From Lentzea sp033794685 (lineage in GTDB: Bacteria > Actinomycetota > Actinomycetes > Mycobacteriales > Pseudonocardiaceae), in assembly GCA_033794685.1 (NCBI GenBank), contig JARAYZ010000001.1: DNA of 64,000 nucleotides, one strand, 5' to 3'. Of this stretch, positions 42,185 through 51,792 are shown piece after piece. The position numbers and the translations under genes are program-made. How positions within the stretch are numbered: the first letter of the stretch is position 1; each line of letters starts with the position of its first letter. The notes beneath the pieces are model-generated. The model saw only the letters and a program-made list of their open reading frames with translations. It searched no databases and was not told where the DNA came from.

Positions 42185-44707
42185 TCACGGATGATCGGAT
42201 CGCACTCGCCCATATGTAGTAGTCCGCTGACGCGCGTTACGCCCTGCTAGTGATGCCAGGGTTTCAAGCTCACTCACAGTGCGCGCCGATCCGTGCTCGG
42301 ACCCTGCCATGCGGCTGATGGTCTCCTCCATCAACGTGCCGCCGATGTCGTTCGCACCGCCGTTGAGGATCTCCGCGGTGCCCTCGTCGCCGAGCTTCAC
42401 CCAGGAGCACTGGATGTTGTCCACGCGTCCGTGCAGCGCCAACCGTGCGAACGCGTGCACGGCGCGGTTGTCGCGGCGGCTGGGACCCGGACGGGCCACT
42501 CCCGCCAGGTAGATCGGGGCGTTGCGGTGCACGAACGGCAGCGCGACGAACTCGGTCAGCCCGCCGGTCCGGTCCTGCAGGTTCGCGAGCACCCGGAAGT
42601 GCGTGAGCCAGTGGCCGGGGTGGTCGACGTGGCCGTACATCATCGTCGACGACGAACGAATGCCCAGCTCATGAGCCGTGCCGACGACGTCGAGCCAGGT
42701 CGCGGTCGGCAGCTTGCCCTTGGTCAGCACCCAGCGGACGTCGTCGTCGAGGATCTCGGCCGCCGTACCGGGAATCGTGTCGAGGCCGGCTTCCTTCAGT
42801 TCCGTGAGCCACTCACGGACGCTCACGCCCGCCTTCGCCGCGGCGGAGACGATCTCCATCGGGCTGAACGCGTGGACGTGCATCCCGGGCACGCGCTTCT
42901 TGATCGCGCGCACGACGTCGGCGTAGTAGGTCACCGGCAGCTTGGGGTCGATGCCGCCCTGCATGCAGACCTCGGTGGCGCCGTCGTCCCACGCCTCCTG
43001 CGCGCGGTCGGCGACGTCCTCGGTCGAGAGCCGGAAGGCGTCCGCGTCGCGCTCGCGCTGGGCGAAAGCGCAGAAGCGGCAACCGACGTAGCAGACGTTG
43101 GAGAAGTTGATGTTCCGGTTGACCACGTACGTGACGTCGTCGCCCACCACCTCGCGCCGCAGTTCGTCGGCGAGGTGGACCATCTCCTCCAGCGCGTCGC
43201 CGTCGGCCGTCAGCAAGGCCATCGCGGCTTCGGTGTCGCCGAGCAACGCGCCCGGGTCGTTCGCCGCGATCTTCAGTCCACGTTGGACGTCTTCGGAGAG
43301 TCGTTGCGGGGCAACGGGAATCTTCAGTTCGTCCCAGTCGCCGTAGACCTCGTCGAAGTCACCGCGGCGGTCGCTCGTGCGGCCCTCGGTGTCGATCGCG
43401 GTGTTGAGGTCCGCGCGGCCGAACGTGTCGAGCCCGCCGTCGGGTTCCTGCCACTCGCGGCCGACCACGGCGGCGTCCGGGTTCGCGAGGCCGTTCTCCA
43501 GCGCCAGCGCGGAAAGGTGCGCGGTGAGGCGGGTGTCGATCCACTGCCCCGCCGCCGCGCGGACGTAGCGCGGGTAGACGTTCAGCCTCTCCTGCAAGGA
43601 GAAACCGGCCTGAGCGGTGATCTCCGAGAGCTGCTCCACCTGGGGCCACGGCTTCTCGGGGTTCACGTGGTCGGGCGTGATCGGCGAGACGCCGCCCCAG
43701 TCGTCGACGCCCGCGCGCAGCATGAGGCCGAACTCGCCGCCGACGAGGTTCGGCGGTGCCTGCACGCTCACGGTCGACGGCATCACAAGGCGCGCAACGG
43801 CGATCGTCGCCGCGAGCTCGGTCAGGTCGGCGTCGGGCATGCCGCGCATCGCCGTGTCCGGCTTGGCGCGGAAGTTCTGGATGATGACTTCCTGGATGTG
43901 CCCGTACTGCTTCGCGACTTGACGCATCGCGAGCAGCGACTCGGCGCGCTCGGCGATCGTCTCCCCGATGCCGATGAGGATTCCGGTGGTGAACGGGACG
44001 TTCACGCGGCCGGCGTCGGTCAGCACCCGCAGGCGGACGGCGGGGTCCTTGTCGGGACTGCCGTAGTGCGGGCCGCCCTTCTCGCTCCACAGCCGCTCGG
44101 CCGTGGTCTCCAGCATCATGCCCATGCTGGACGCGACGGGCCGCAGCCGCGTCAGCTCCTCCCAGCTCAGCACACCGGGGTTGAGGTGCGGCAGCAGCCC
44201 GGTCTCCTCCAGCACCGCGATGGCACTGGCCCGCACGTAGTCCAAAGTGGACTCGTAACCACGCGCCTCCAGCCACTCCTTCGCGGCGGGCCAGCGCTCC
44301 TCCGGCCGGTCGCCGAGCGTGAAGAGGGCTTCCTTGCACCCCTGCGCGGCGCCGGCGCGGGCGATCTCCAGCACCTCGTCGCGTTCGAGGAACGCGGCGG
44401 GCAGCTTGTGCGGCACGGTCGCGAACGTGCAGTAGTGGCACCGATCCCGGCACAGCCTCGTCAGCGGGATGAACACCGACCGGCTGTACGTGACGATCCC
44501 GGCACGCCCCTCGGCGAGCAGGTGCGCGTCCCTCACCTTGCCCGCCGCTGTCAGCAACGAGTCCAGGTCGTCCTCGCGCGCGTGCAGCAACACGGCGGCC
44601 TCGGTCGCGTCGAGCACGGCACCGTCGGCGGCCCTGCGCAGCGCACGCCGCATGGCCGCCGCACTCGGACGGGACTGCGGTGGGGTTAGCGAGATGTCCA
44701 CTGCCAC
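42185..44707 (-). CDS. fbiC: FO synthase (CofG-CofH fusion), F420 biosynthesis
   Basis: 840 residues with two radical-SAM domains: CRDRCHYCTF (C86, C90, C93) in the CofG half and CYVGCRFCAF (C539, C543, C546) in the CofH half. Together they build 7,8-didemethyl-8-hydroxy-5-deazariboflavin, the chromophore of F420. The actinobacterial enzyme is always a single fused chain of this length. The start is GTG 44707 (or 44701); the longer reading to 45103 is antisense to the metallophosphoesterase region. F420 is used by the DUF385-type protein at 57.6 kb. Confidence 0.95.
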   Translation of the reverse strand: MAVDISLTPPQSRPSAAAMRRALRRAADGAVLDATEAAVLLHAREDDLDSLLTAAGKVRDAHLLAEGRAGIVTYSRSVFIPLTRLCRDRCHYCTFATVPHKLPAAFLERDEVLEIARAGAAQGCKEALFTLGDRPEERWPAAKEWLEARGYESTLDYVRASAIAVLEETGLLPHLNPGVLSWEELTRLRPVASSMGMMLETTAERLWSEKGGPHYGSPDKDPAVRLRVLTDAGRVNVPFTTGILIGIGETIAERAESLLAMRQVAKQYGHIQEVIIQNFRAKPDTAMRGMPDADLTELAATIAVARLVMPSTVSVQAPPNLVGGEFGLMLRAGVDDWGGVSPITPDHVNPEKPWPQVEQLSEITAQAGFSLQERLNVYPRYVRAAAGQWIDTRLTAHLSALALENGLANPDAAVVGREWQEPDGGLDTFGRADLNTAIDTEGRTSDRRGDFDEVYGDWDELKIPVAPQRLSEDVQRGLKIAANDPGALLGDTEAAMALLTADGDALEEMVHLADELRREVVGDDVTYVVNRNINFSNVCYVGCRFCAFAQRERDADAFRLSTEDVADRAQEAWDDGATEVCMQGGIDPKLPVTYYADVVRAIKKRVPGMHVHAFSPMEIVSAAAKAGVSVREWLTELKEAGLDTIPGTAAEILDDDVRWVLTKGKLPTATWLDVVGTAHELGIRSSSTMMYGHVDHPGHWLTHFRVLANLQDRTGGLTEFVALPFVHRNAPIYLAGVARPGPSRRDNRAVHAFARLALHGRVDNIQCSWVKLGDEGTAEILNGGANDIGGTLMEETISRMAGSEHGSARTVSELETLASLAGRNARQRTTTYGRVRSDHP

Positions 44708-44769
44708 GTAAACGACCTTAGGCCGCCAAAATTCCTGATCAGGTGCGACTGGCTGTGGGACATCCCACT

Positions 44770-46431
44770 TCAGCGCACGGCGACGAGCAGCTCCGTGTTC
44801 CGGTCGAGCGGTGTGCCGAGGGGGTTCGTCCGCGAGTGGATGTCGTTGTAGGTGATCTCCCGGCACAGGCTGGCGAGTGCCGTGTCGCTGCGATCGTCGT
44901 AGTCGACCTGATAGGGCGCATCGGCTTCGAGCAACGTCGTGAACAGCGACAACGTGCCATCGCCGTTGTCCGCCACCTCGATCACGCGGGCGTGCTGCGG
45001 GTAGTCGACGTGCGCGGCGGTGTTGATCTCCCAGAAGCTCCGTGCAGGCGTGTCGTGCCGGTGCGGGGTGATGACGTTGCGGTGTGTGTGGCCGTTGACC
45101 CACGCCAGCACGTTCGGGAATCGGTGCAGGAGGTTGAGCAACGCGTCGCCGTTCATCCTCGGGTCGAACGGGCGGCGCTTGTCCGGCAGCACGTTGCCCA
45201 TCGTCGAGCTCGTGTGGTGACTGAAGAGCACGAACAGCTCGTCGGTGACGTTCTGCCGTTGCGGCAGGCCGAGCCAGTCGTAGTAGAGCGAACTGTTGCG
45301 CTTGAGGGTCTTCTCGATCCAGTTGAGCTGATGCAGCCCTATCGACCCCGTGGAGAACCCCGCGAGGTTCGTGGTGTCCATGCTGATGCCAGTGACACCG
45401 GGCGCCATCCGGAACGTGTAGAAGACGTCCACACCATCCGCGTTGGCGTCCGTGTAACCGTGTCCGCCCGACGGTAGATGCTTGCGCACGAACTCGCCGG
45501 TGTTGAACAGCCTGCGCCTCGGATCAGGCGTCACGGTGCGGACGACGCCGCTGTTGCCCGCGAGGATGGTGAGGGCCTCAGGGATCGCCGTGGGATCGTT
45601 GAACGCCCGCGCGACCTTCGCGTTCTGCACGGGGTCACCGAACCCGACGATCTTCTTGCGGCCGGTGTACCAGCCGTCGAGCAACCCGTCCGGCAGCGCG
45701 CCGACCACGCTGTCGTCGTGGTTGCCGATCGTCGAGTACCAGGGGATGTCGAGGCCGGGGCTGGTGAACTCGCGGACCGCCGCGTCGAGCAGTCCGCTGA
45801 GCTGCGGGAAGCCCTTCGCCTTGTAGTCGTCGCTGCCGCTCAGGTCCGGCTGCCAGAAGGTGCTGAGACCCGCGTTCTGCACGCCCTCGTACCTGTTGTC
45901 GCCGGTGTTCGGGGTGATGCGACCGCCATTGAGGACCGTGAGGTACCAGTCGAGCTCGACGTTCTCGTGGTTGTCGGTGTTGTCGCCGGTCGTCATAAGG
46001 AAATCGAAGGGCCTGCTCGTGAGCGGTCCTCGGCGAACGGCGTTGACCCGCCGGACGAGCGACGTCGACCCCTGCGTCGTGAGCGCCTCCTGCGGCCGGT
46101 GCGCGCTGGACCCCATGATCGGGTGCAGGTACTCGAAGCGGAGCGGGCTCTGGGCGTCGCAGATGTGCATGTCGCTGAACTGCACGAAGCTGGCCAGAGC
46201 TGTTCGCCTGGCCGCCCTGTTCGGCTTGGCCGCGATCAGGTCGCCGCGCACGACCGTCGGCCAGCCGGGACCTGCTTGGAGTCGGCGATAACCGCTGGTC
46301 CCGATCGGTGTTGCCGTGACGTCGAGCGTGGTGCCCGCGGTCGACGCAAACGCTTGGCGGTCCAGGAGTGGCACGCCGGCCGCGCCCACACCCATCGCCA
46401 GGAGGAAAGACCGCCGGTTGAACCCTGTCAT
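44770..46431 (-). CDS. Tat-exported metallophosphoesterase (TIGR03767 type)
   Basis: 553 residues. The Tat-like signal is NRRSFLLAMGVGAAG. Metal-site motifs are FSDMHICD, TTGDNTDNHENVELD, STIGNHDDSV, FSHHTSSTM and NGHTHRN, the full calcineurin-like phosphoesterase set. Length and the split between metal motifs match the long actinobacterial family often named TIGR03767. The substrate is unknown; it acts outside the membrane. Confidence 0.88.
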   Translation of the reverse strand: MTGFNRRSFLLAMGVGAAGVPLLDRQAFASTAGTTLDVTATPIGTSGYRRLQAGPGWPTVVRGDLIAAKPNRAARRTALASFVQFSDMHICDAQSPLRFEYLHPIMGSSAHRPQEALTTQGSTSLVRRVNAVRRGPLTSRPFDFLMTTGDNTDNHENVELDWYLTVLNGGRITPNTGDNRYEGVQNAGLSTFWQPDLSGSDDYKAKGFPQLSGLLDAAVREFTSPGLDIPWYSTIGNHDDSVVGALPDGLLDGWYTGRKKIVGFGDPVQNAKVARAFNDPTAIPEALTILAGNSGVVRTVTPDPRRRLFNTGEFVRKHLPSGGHGYTDANADGVDVFYTFRMAPGVTGISMDTTNLAGFSTGSIGLHQLNWIEKTLKRNSSLYYDWLGLPQRQNVTDELFVLFSHHTSSTMGNVLPDKRRPFDPRMNGDALLNLLHRFPNVLAWVNGHTHRNVITPHRHDTPARSFWEINTAAHVDYPQHARVIEVADNGDGTLSLFTTLLEADAPYQVDYDDRSDTALASLCREITYNDIHSRTNPLGTPLDRNTELLVAVR

Positions 46432-46575
46432 GCCGCCCCCGATTCATGGATGGTGAATCGTGTTCATGTTCAGGGAGCGGCAGGGTTGAATCGAGCCGTC
46501 AGGTGGGTGACAAGAGCGATAAAGGCTGTTCGGGCTGGGTCAGTCGGAGTAGACGACGGTGACCGGGTTGATCGC

Positions 46576-47109
46576 CTACACCTGCTTGAGGCCCTGATAC
46601 AGCTCAGCACGGTAGATGTCTCGTAGGCGTTCCAGCTTGTCCTTGGTCAGCTGACCGCCGACGTGTGCGTCGGTGCGCCACTCACGATCAACGGCACGGT
46701 TCATCTCAGTTTCCTTGCCCAGTTCCCGGAGTCGTTCACTCCAGGCCGAGAGCGCCGCAAGAACTTCTCGCGTCATGCTGCCCGCAGTGTCGGAGCAGAA
46801 GAGGTCGACAGCCGTGTAGCTGTGCTCAGCCTGGTCCGTGAGTTCAGGAATGCGGGCGACTTCGGGTATGCGCACGTGAGGAAATGCCACATAGAGCGAA
46901 AGATCATGAAGCGCGTAGTACCACTTGTTGATCGCTGTCAAGGCATCCGCTACCGCAACTTTGCGGACGTCGAACTCACGCTCCTGGCGCTCCTGCGCCC
47001 ACCTGAGCTGGTCGCGCTGGAACTCACGCCGGTTGGTCAGGATCTGAGTCAGCACCGCGGCCGCCAGCGTGCCGACGATGCCCAGCACAGCCACCCACAC
47101 AGAGACCAT
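46576..47109 (-). CDS. Hypothetical protein with one N-terminal membrane helix
   Basis: 177 residues. A hydrophobic start (VWVAVLGIVGTLAAAVLTQIL) is followed by a charged helical region (REFQRDQLRWAQERQEREFDV) and an all-helical cytoplasmic part. Codon use looks less GC-rich than the neighbours. This layout is common in small orphan genes of actinobacteria with no assigned role. It ends in a gap before the metallophosphoesterase start. Confidence 0.65.
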   Translation of the reverse strand: MVSVWVAVLGIVGTLAAAVLTQILTNRREFQRDQLRWAQERQEREFDVRKVAVADALTAINKWYYALHDLSLYVAFPHVRIPEVARIPELTDQAEHSYTAVDLFCSDTAGSMTREVLAALSAWSERLRELGKETEMNRAVDREWRTDAHVGGQLTKDKLERLRDIYRAELYQGLKQV

Positions 47110-47118
47110 GTCGGCAGG

Positions 47119-47922
47119 CTAGGGCTTGGGCCAATCGAACGTGACCGTCACAGGCGCGTGATCAGACCATCGTTCCTGATAAGTGGCCGCGCGCTCGACA
47201 ACCGCGCTCGTAGCCGAGCCGGCGATACCGTCGCTGGTGACCACGTAATCGATCCTCCACCCGGAATCGTTGTCGAACGCCTTCCCGCGGTACGACCACC
47301 ACGAATACGGCCCAACAACATCAGGGTGCAAAGACCGCATCACGTCGTTGTACCCAGACGCGAACACAGACGTCATCCACTCCCGCTCATAAGGCAGGAA
47401 CCCGGACTCCTTCTGGTTCGTCTTCCAGTTCTTCAGGTCCGCCTGCTGGTGCGCGATGTTCCAGTCACCGCAGACGACCACCTCCCGGCCCGACACAGCC
47501 GCCTTCTCCCGCAGCGACACCAGGTACGGCAGGAAGGCCGCCATGAAGCGGTCTTTCTCCTCCTGCTTCTCGGTGCCGACGTCGCCGGACGGCAGGTAGA
47601 GCGACGCGACGACGACGCCGGGCAGCTCGATCTCCACGTAGCGGCCGCTCGCCTCGAACTCCGCGGTGCCGAAGCCCACACGGACCGAGGTGGGTTCCAC
47701 GCGCGAGAGGATGCCCACGCCCGCGCGGCCCTTCAACGAAGAGGGCGCGTACACGCCGTGCCAACCGGCGGGCGAGTGGACCTCAGGCGCGAGCTCGGAG
47801 GGTTCCGCGCGGACTTCCTGCAGGCACACCACATCGGCTGAAGAAGCGGCGAGCCACGACAGGTAGCCCTTCTTCGCGGCAGCGCGCAGACCGTTGACGT
47901 TGACCGTGGAGACCGTGAGCAC
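47119..47922 (-). CDS. xth: Exodeoxyribonuclease III/AP endonuclease
   Basis: 267 residues from GTG 47922 (VLTVSTVNVNGLRAAAKKG). EEP-fold catalytic motifs are NVNGLRA, VVCLQEVRA (Glu), CGDWNIAH (Asp/Asn), GWRIDYVV and the terminal SDHAPVTV (Asp-His). It processes abasic sites and 3' ends in base excision repair. The longer reading to 48132 overlaps the neighbouring small gene. Confidence 0.92.
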   Translation of the reverse strand: MLTVSTVNVNGLRAAAKKGYLSWLAASSADVVCLQEVRAEPSELAPEVHSPAGWHGVYAPSSLKGRAGVGILSRVEPTSVRVGFGTAEFEASGRYVEIELPGVVVASLYLPSGDVGTEKQEEKDRFMAAFLPYLVSLREKAAVSGREVVVCGDWNIAHQQADLKNWKTNQKESGFLPYEREWMTSVFASGYNDVMRSLHPDVVGPYSWWSYRGKAFDNDSGWRIDYVVTSDGIAGSATSAVVERAATYQERWSDHAPVTVTFDWPKP

Positions 47923-47933
47923 GACGGAGGAGC

Positions 47934-48152
47934 CTACTGGGAGGCCAGGCCCCAGGGCTTCGGGTACTCGGCGTTGCAGCCCGCGCAGCGCGCCGTCAGG
48001 TCGAGGTAACCGACGAGGGTCGCCATCTCGTCGCGGGGCAGGGCGAGCTGGCGTTCGCCGTAGACCTCGGTGTAGAGGCCCTGCCACTCGGGGTCGCAGG
48101 AGCACTGCGCGACGCTCTTGCCCCTGCCCCACCGGAACACGTTCCGCAACAT
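47934..48152 (-). CDS. Small four-cysteine conserved protein
   Basis: 72 residues starting MLRNVFRWGRGKSVAQCSCDPEWQG. Cys pairs (C-S-C and C-A-G-C) could bind a metal. It lies 11 bp before xth in the same direction, so co-transcription is likely. No known function. Confidence 0.6.
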   Translation of the reverse strand: MLRNVFRWGRGKSVAQCSCDPEWQGLYTEVYGERQLALPRDEMATLVGYLDLTARCAGCNAEYPKPWGLASQ

Positions 48153-48162
48153 GCCCGCGAGT

Positions 48163-48474
48163 TTACTTGCAGGTCGAGTCGCTGGTCAGCGCGACGAACG
48201 ACTGGCTGACCCAGCGGCGGTCGCTCAGCATCCGGTAGCCGTTCTCCACGCGGCCCTGGGCGTCGGACACCGCGTCGCGCGGCATCGTCGAGACGATCGG
48301 CTGCATGTCGCCCGGGCCGGAGCGGACGTTGAGGATGTCCGCCGTCACCGTGATCTTGCAGATCTCCGCCGCCTTGTCACTGCCCATCGGCTTGCCGCCG
48401 TTGACGGCGTACATCACGCCGGCGACCCCGAGCACACCGATGACGATCATTCCCCGAACCGGCACACCGAACAT
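48163..48474 (-). CDS. Small SH3-like exported or membrane-anchored protein
   Basis: 103 residues from ATG 48474. An N-terminal helix (GMIVIGVLGVAGVMYAV) precedes a segment with ADILNVRSGPGDMQPIV, the usual bacterial SH3b repeat motif (LNVRSGP). A C-terminal Cys lies at the end. SH3b domains often bind peptidoglycan. It lies 10 bp upstream of the four-Cys gene. Confidence 0.65.
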   Translation of the reverse strand: MFGVPVRGMIVIGVLGVAGVMYAVNGGKPMGSDKAAEICKITVTADILNVRSGPGDMQPIVSTMPRDAVSDAQGRVENGYRMLSDRRWVSQSFVALTSDSTCK

Positions 48475-48593
48475 CTCGAACCCTCCGCACACCACAAGCC
48501 CTGGAACAGCAGATATAGCGGCTGAACGGCCTGCGTGGACGGCTCGGCGCGGTTACCACCCGCAAGAGGAACCGACCGGGTGACACACCACGA

Positions 48594-48626
48594 AAAAGGC
48601 CACCCCGGTGTGACCGGGGTGGCCTT
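48594..48626 (-). terminator. Rho-independent terminator for icd
   Basis: AAGGCCACCCCGG (48596-48608) and CCGGGGTGGCCTT (48614-48626) pair. Read on the minus strand the stem is followed by TTTTTCG. Confidence 0.85.
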
Positions 48627-48645
48627 CTCAGAAGCAGTCAGGCGA

Positions 48646-49869
48646 TCAGAAGGACGCCATCTTCTTCTTGAGGTTCTCGTCGAGCGCGGCGAGGAAGTCC
48701 TCGGTCGTCAGCCACGCCTGGTCCTTGCTGATCAGCAGGGCCAGGTCCTTGGTCATCTGACCGGACTCGACGGTCTCGATCACGACCTCCTCGAGCGCCT
48801 CGGCGAAGCGGATCACCTCGGGGGTGTTGTCCAGCTTGCCGCGGTGCATGAGGCCACGGGTCCACGCGTAGATCGACGCGATGGGGTTCGTGGAGGTCGG
48901 CTTGCCGGCCTGGTGCTGGCGGAAGTGACGCGTCACGGTGCCGTGCGCGGCCTCGGCCTCGACCGTCTTGCCGTCCGGCGTCATCAGGACCGACGTCATG
49001 AGGCCGAGCGAGCCGAAGCCCTGCGCGACCGTGTCGGACTGGACGTCACCGTCGTAGTTCTTGCACGCCCAGACGTAGCCGCCCTCCCACTTCATGGCCG
49101 CTGCGACCATGTCGTCGATGAGGCGGTGCTCGTAGGTCAGGCCCTTGGCGTCGAACTCCGCCTTGAACTCGGCGTCGAACACGGCCTGGAAGATGTCCTT
49201 GAAGGCACCGTCGTAGGCCTTGAGGATCGTGTTCTTCGTCGACATGTAGACGGGGTAGCCCCGCTGCAGGCCGTAGGAGAACGAGGCGCGGGCGAAGTCC
49301 TCGATGGACTTGTTGTAGTTGTACATGCCCATCGCCACACCGCCCTCCGCCGGGAACTCGGTGACGGTGTGCTCGATCGGGTCCGAGCCGTCCTCCGGCT
49401 GGAACGTGATCGTGAGCTTGCCGGCGCCGGGCACCTTGAAGTTGGTGGCCTTGTACTGGTCACCGTGCGCGTGACGGCCGATGATGATCGGCTTCGTCCA
49501 GCCCGGGACCAGGCGCGGGACGTTCGAGATGATGATCGGCTCGCGGAAGACGACACCACCGAGGATGTTGCGGATCGTGCCGTTCGGCGAGACCCACATC
49601 TTCTTGAGGCCGAACTCCTCGACGCGCGCCTCGTCCGGCGTGATCGTGGCGCACTTGACGCCGACGCCGTGCTTCTTGATGGCGTTGGCGGCGTCGACGG
49701 TGACCTGGTCGTCGGTGGCGTCCCGGTGCTCGATGCCCAGGTCGTAGTACTCCAGAGTGACGTCCAGGTACGGGTGGATCAGCTTGTCCTTGATGAACTG
49801 CCAGATGATCCGGGTCATCTCGTCGCCGTCAAGCTCGACGACGGTGCCCTGAACCTTGATCTTGCCCAT
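48646..49869 (-). CDS. icd: Isocitrate dehydrogenase (NADP, homodimeric type)
   Basis: 407 residues of the eukaryote-like class (KVQGTVVELDGDEMTRIIWQFIKD). Substrate-site segments VKCATITPDEARVEEFGLKKMW and the Ser/Arg region around SPNGTIRNILGG are visible, as is the C-terminal AHGTVTRHFRQHQ. It makes 2-oxoglutarate and NADPH in the TCA cycle. Confidence 0.95.
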   Translation of the reverse strand: MGKIKVQGTVVELDGDEMTRIIWQFIKDKLIHPYLDVTLEYYDLGIEHRDATDDQVTVDAANAIKKHGVGVKCATITPDEARVEEFGLKKMWVSPNGTIRNILGGVVFREPIIISNVPRLVPGWTKPIIIGRHAHGDQYKATNFKVPGAGKLTITFQPEDGSDPIEHTVTEFPAEGGVAMGMYNYNKSIEDFARASFSYGLQRGYPVYMSTKNTILKAYDGAFKDIFQAVFDAEFKAEFDAKGLTYEHRLIDDMVAAAMKWEGGYVWACKNYDGDVQSDTVAQGFGSLGLMTSVLMTPDGKTVEAEAAHGTVTRHFRQHQAGKPTSTNPIASIYAWTRGLMHRGKLDNTPEVIRFAEALEEVVIETVESGQMTKDLALLISKDQAWLTTEDFLAALDENLKKKMASF

Positions 49870-49948
49870 AATCCTGGGCGCTCCTCTCGCGACGATGCAA
49901 GCAGGACAAGCGTACTGGTAAACCGTCCGTCCGCGCCTGCGACCCTGG

Positions 49949-50791
49949 TTACACCGGTTCAGGGTTGCGGTCGGTCGACCGGCTCACGTGCTCCCACTTG
50001 TCGATTTCCGCATTCCGTGCCTGGTCTACCAGGCGCACCATATCCACCGCGTCGCTGCCCAGCAGCAGACACAGCGGCGGCTCGTCCATGGCTACCACGT
50101 CGAGCATGACCTTCGCCGCCTTGGCCGGATCACCGGGCATGTTGCCGTCGGCTCCGCGCACCATGCCCAGTAGTACCCCGACAGACGGAACGTAGTCCGG
50201 TCCGTGCTCGGTCACCACCAGAGAGCTGCCGGTCCAGTCCGTCTGCATGCCGCCGAGCTCGATCAACGTGGACCGGACGCCGAACGGCGCGCACTCGGCG
50301 GCGAGCGACTCGTTGAACCCGCGCAGTGCGAACTTCGACATCACGTACGGGCCGAGCCCGCCTCCCAGCGCCGTGTGCCCGGCGGTCGACCCGGCGTGCA
50401 GGAAGTGCCCGGACCGCTGCTCGCGCAGCACCGGCAACGCGGCACGGGTGACGTTGACGGCGCCCCAGAGGTTGACCTCCAGCTGCTCGCGGAAGTCCTC
50501 CTCCGCGCACTCCTCGATCGACGTCACGCGACCCGCGCCCGCGTTGTTCACGACGACGTCGAGCCGGCCGAACTCGCGGACGGCGGTCGCCACGGCCACA
50601 CGGGCTTGACCGGCGTCACGGACGTCAAGTGCAACAGATCTGACCCGGTCGCCGTGTTGAGAGACGAGGTCGTCGAGATCGCGCGGGTCGCGGGCGGTCG
50701 CGACGAGCCGGTGCCCGGCGGCGAGAACCGCTTCGGCGGTAGCGCGTCCGATGCCGCGCGAACTGCCGGTGATGAGCCACACCTGCGCCAT
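49949..50791 (-). CDS. Short-chain dehydrogenase/reductase
   Basis: 280 residues from ATG 50791 (MAQVWLITGSSRGIGRATAE). Coenzyme motif TGSSRGIG, NNAG, catalytic Ser in HAGSTAGHTALGGG and YVMSK. This is the classical SDR layout, and an Arg after the Gly motif with ATARD at the second strand suggests NADP. Substrate unknown. It is divergent from the DUF457 gene. Confidence 0.9.
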   Translation of the reverse strand: MAQVWLITGSSRGIGRATAEAVLAAGHRLVATARDPRDLDDLVSQHGDRVRSVALDVRDAGQARVAVATAVREFGRLDVVVNNAGAGRVTSIEECAEEDFREQLEVNLWGAVNVTRAALPVLREQRSGHFLHAGSTAGHTALGGGLGPYVMSKFALRGFNESLAAECAPFGVRSTLIELGGMQTDWTGSSLVVTEHGPDYVPSVGVLLGMVRGADGNMPGDPAKAAKVMLDVVAMDEPPLCLLLGSDAVDMVRLVDQARNAEIDKWEHVSRSTDRNPEPV

Positions 50792-50907
50792 GTCCGTACT
50801 CCATCCGTCAGGAATCAGTTGTCCGGACATATGGAGTTCTCGTCTCAGCGCTTGATACCGAACGACTACTGTTTCCCACTGACGGGTGATCACCAGAAGG
50901 GGCGTAA

Positions 50908-51714
50908 GTGTCAACTGGGCCAACACATGCGATGAGTGGACTGCTCGCCTGGAGCGCTGTCACCGCACTCGCGTCAAGTCACCCGATCGGCCAGCTCTCG
51001 CCGCAGAGCTGGGCCGTTGGCGCGGTTCTCGCTACTGGAGCGGCACTTCTGCCCGACCTCGACCACCCCGGTTCGACCATCTCGCGCACGTTCGGAGCAC
51101 TGAGCAGCGGGCTGTCCGCGGGCATCAACGCGTTGAGCAGCTTCGTCTACCGGACCACGCGACTGAAGAGAGATTCCAAGCGGGACGGCGGACATCGCGG
51201 TCTCACGCACACGCTCGTCTTCGCGATCTTCTCCGCCGTCTTCACCGCCGCGGTCATCCAGAACAGCCAGAAGTGGGCCCTGCCGGTGCTCATGTTCGTG
51301 TTCGCCGGTCTCGCGGTGCGCGGCATCATGAACGACTGGTGCCCCAAGCAGGACGCGTTGCTGATCACCGTGGTGTCGGCGGGCATCACCTGGGCGATGA
51401 TCGCGTGGACCTCGCAGACGGACGCCTCCGCGGCGGCGTGCGGGATCGCGGTCGGCATCGGGTGCTTCGCGCACTACATCGGTGACGCGATCACCGAGCA
51501 GGGCTGCCCGATCCTGTGGCCGATCCCGATCTTCGGCAAGACCTGGTACCCGGTCGCGCCGCCGAAGATCATGCGGATGAAGACCGGTGGCGTGGTGGAG
51601 ATGGCCATCGTCGGGCCGGTCGTGACGATCCTGTCGATCTGGCTGGGGCTCGCGGCGTTGCAGGGCACCGGTGCGCTGCCGTTCCTGGACTGGGTGGATC
51701 TGCTTCCCGTGTAG
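50908..51714 (+). CDS. DUF457/YdjM-type membrane-bound metal-dependent hydrolase
   Basis: 268 residues. GTG 50908 has an AAGGGG site 6-10 bases upstream. The metal motifs are LLPDLDHPGSTIS and HRGLTHTLVF with a later CFAHYIGDAITEQGCPILWP. Several membrane helices. The family includes LexA-controlled YdjM, whose substrate is not known. Confidence 0.85.
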   Translation: MSTGPTHAMSGLLAWSAVTALASSHPIGQLSPQSWAVGAVLATGAALLPDLDHPGSTISRTFGALSSGLSAGINALSSFVYRTTRLKRDSKRDGGHRGLTHTLVFAIFSAVFTAAVIQNSQKWALPVLMFVFAGLAVRGIMNDWCPKQDALLITVVSAGITWAMIAWTSQTDASAAACGIAVGIGCFAHYIGDAITEQGCPILWPIPIFGKTWYPVAPPKIMRMKTGGVVEMAIVGPVVTILSIWLGLAALQGTGALPFLDWVDLLPV

Positions 51715-51792
51715 TTCACGCGGCGTCCACCTGCGCCACACCCGATCGGCCTAGCCTCCACGCACCCCGACCCGTCGCGTGGAGGTCCAGCC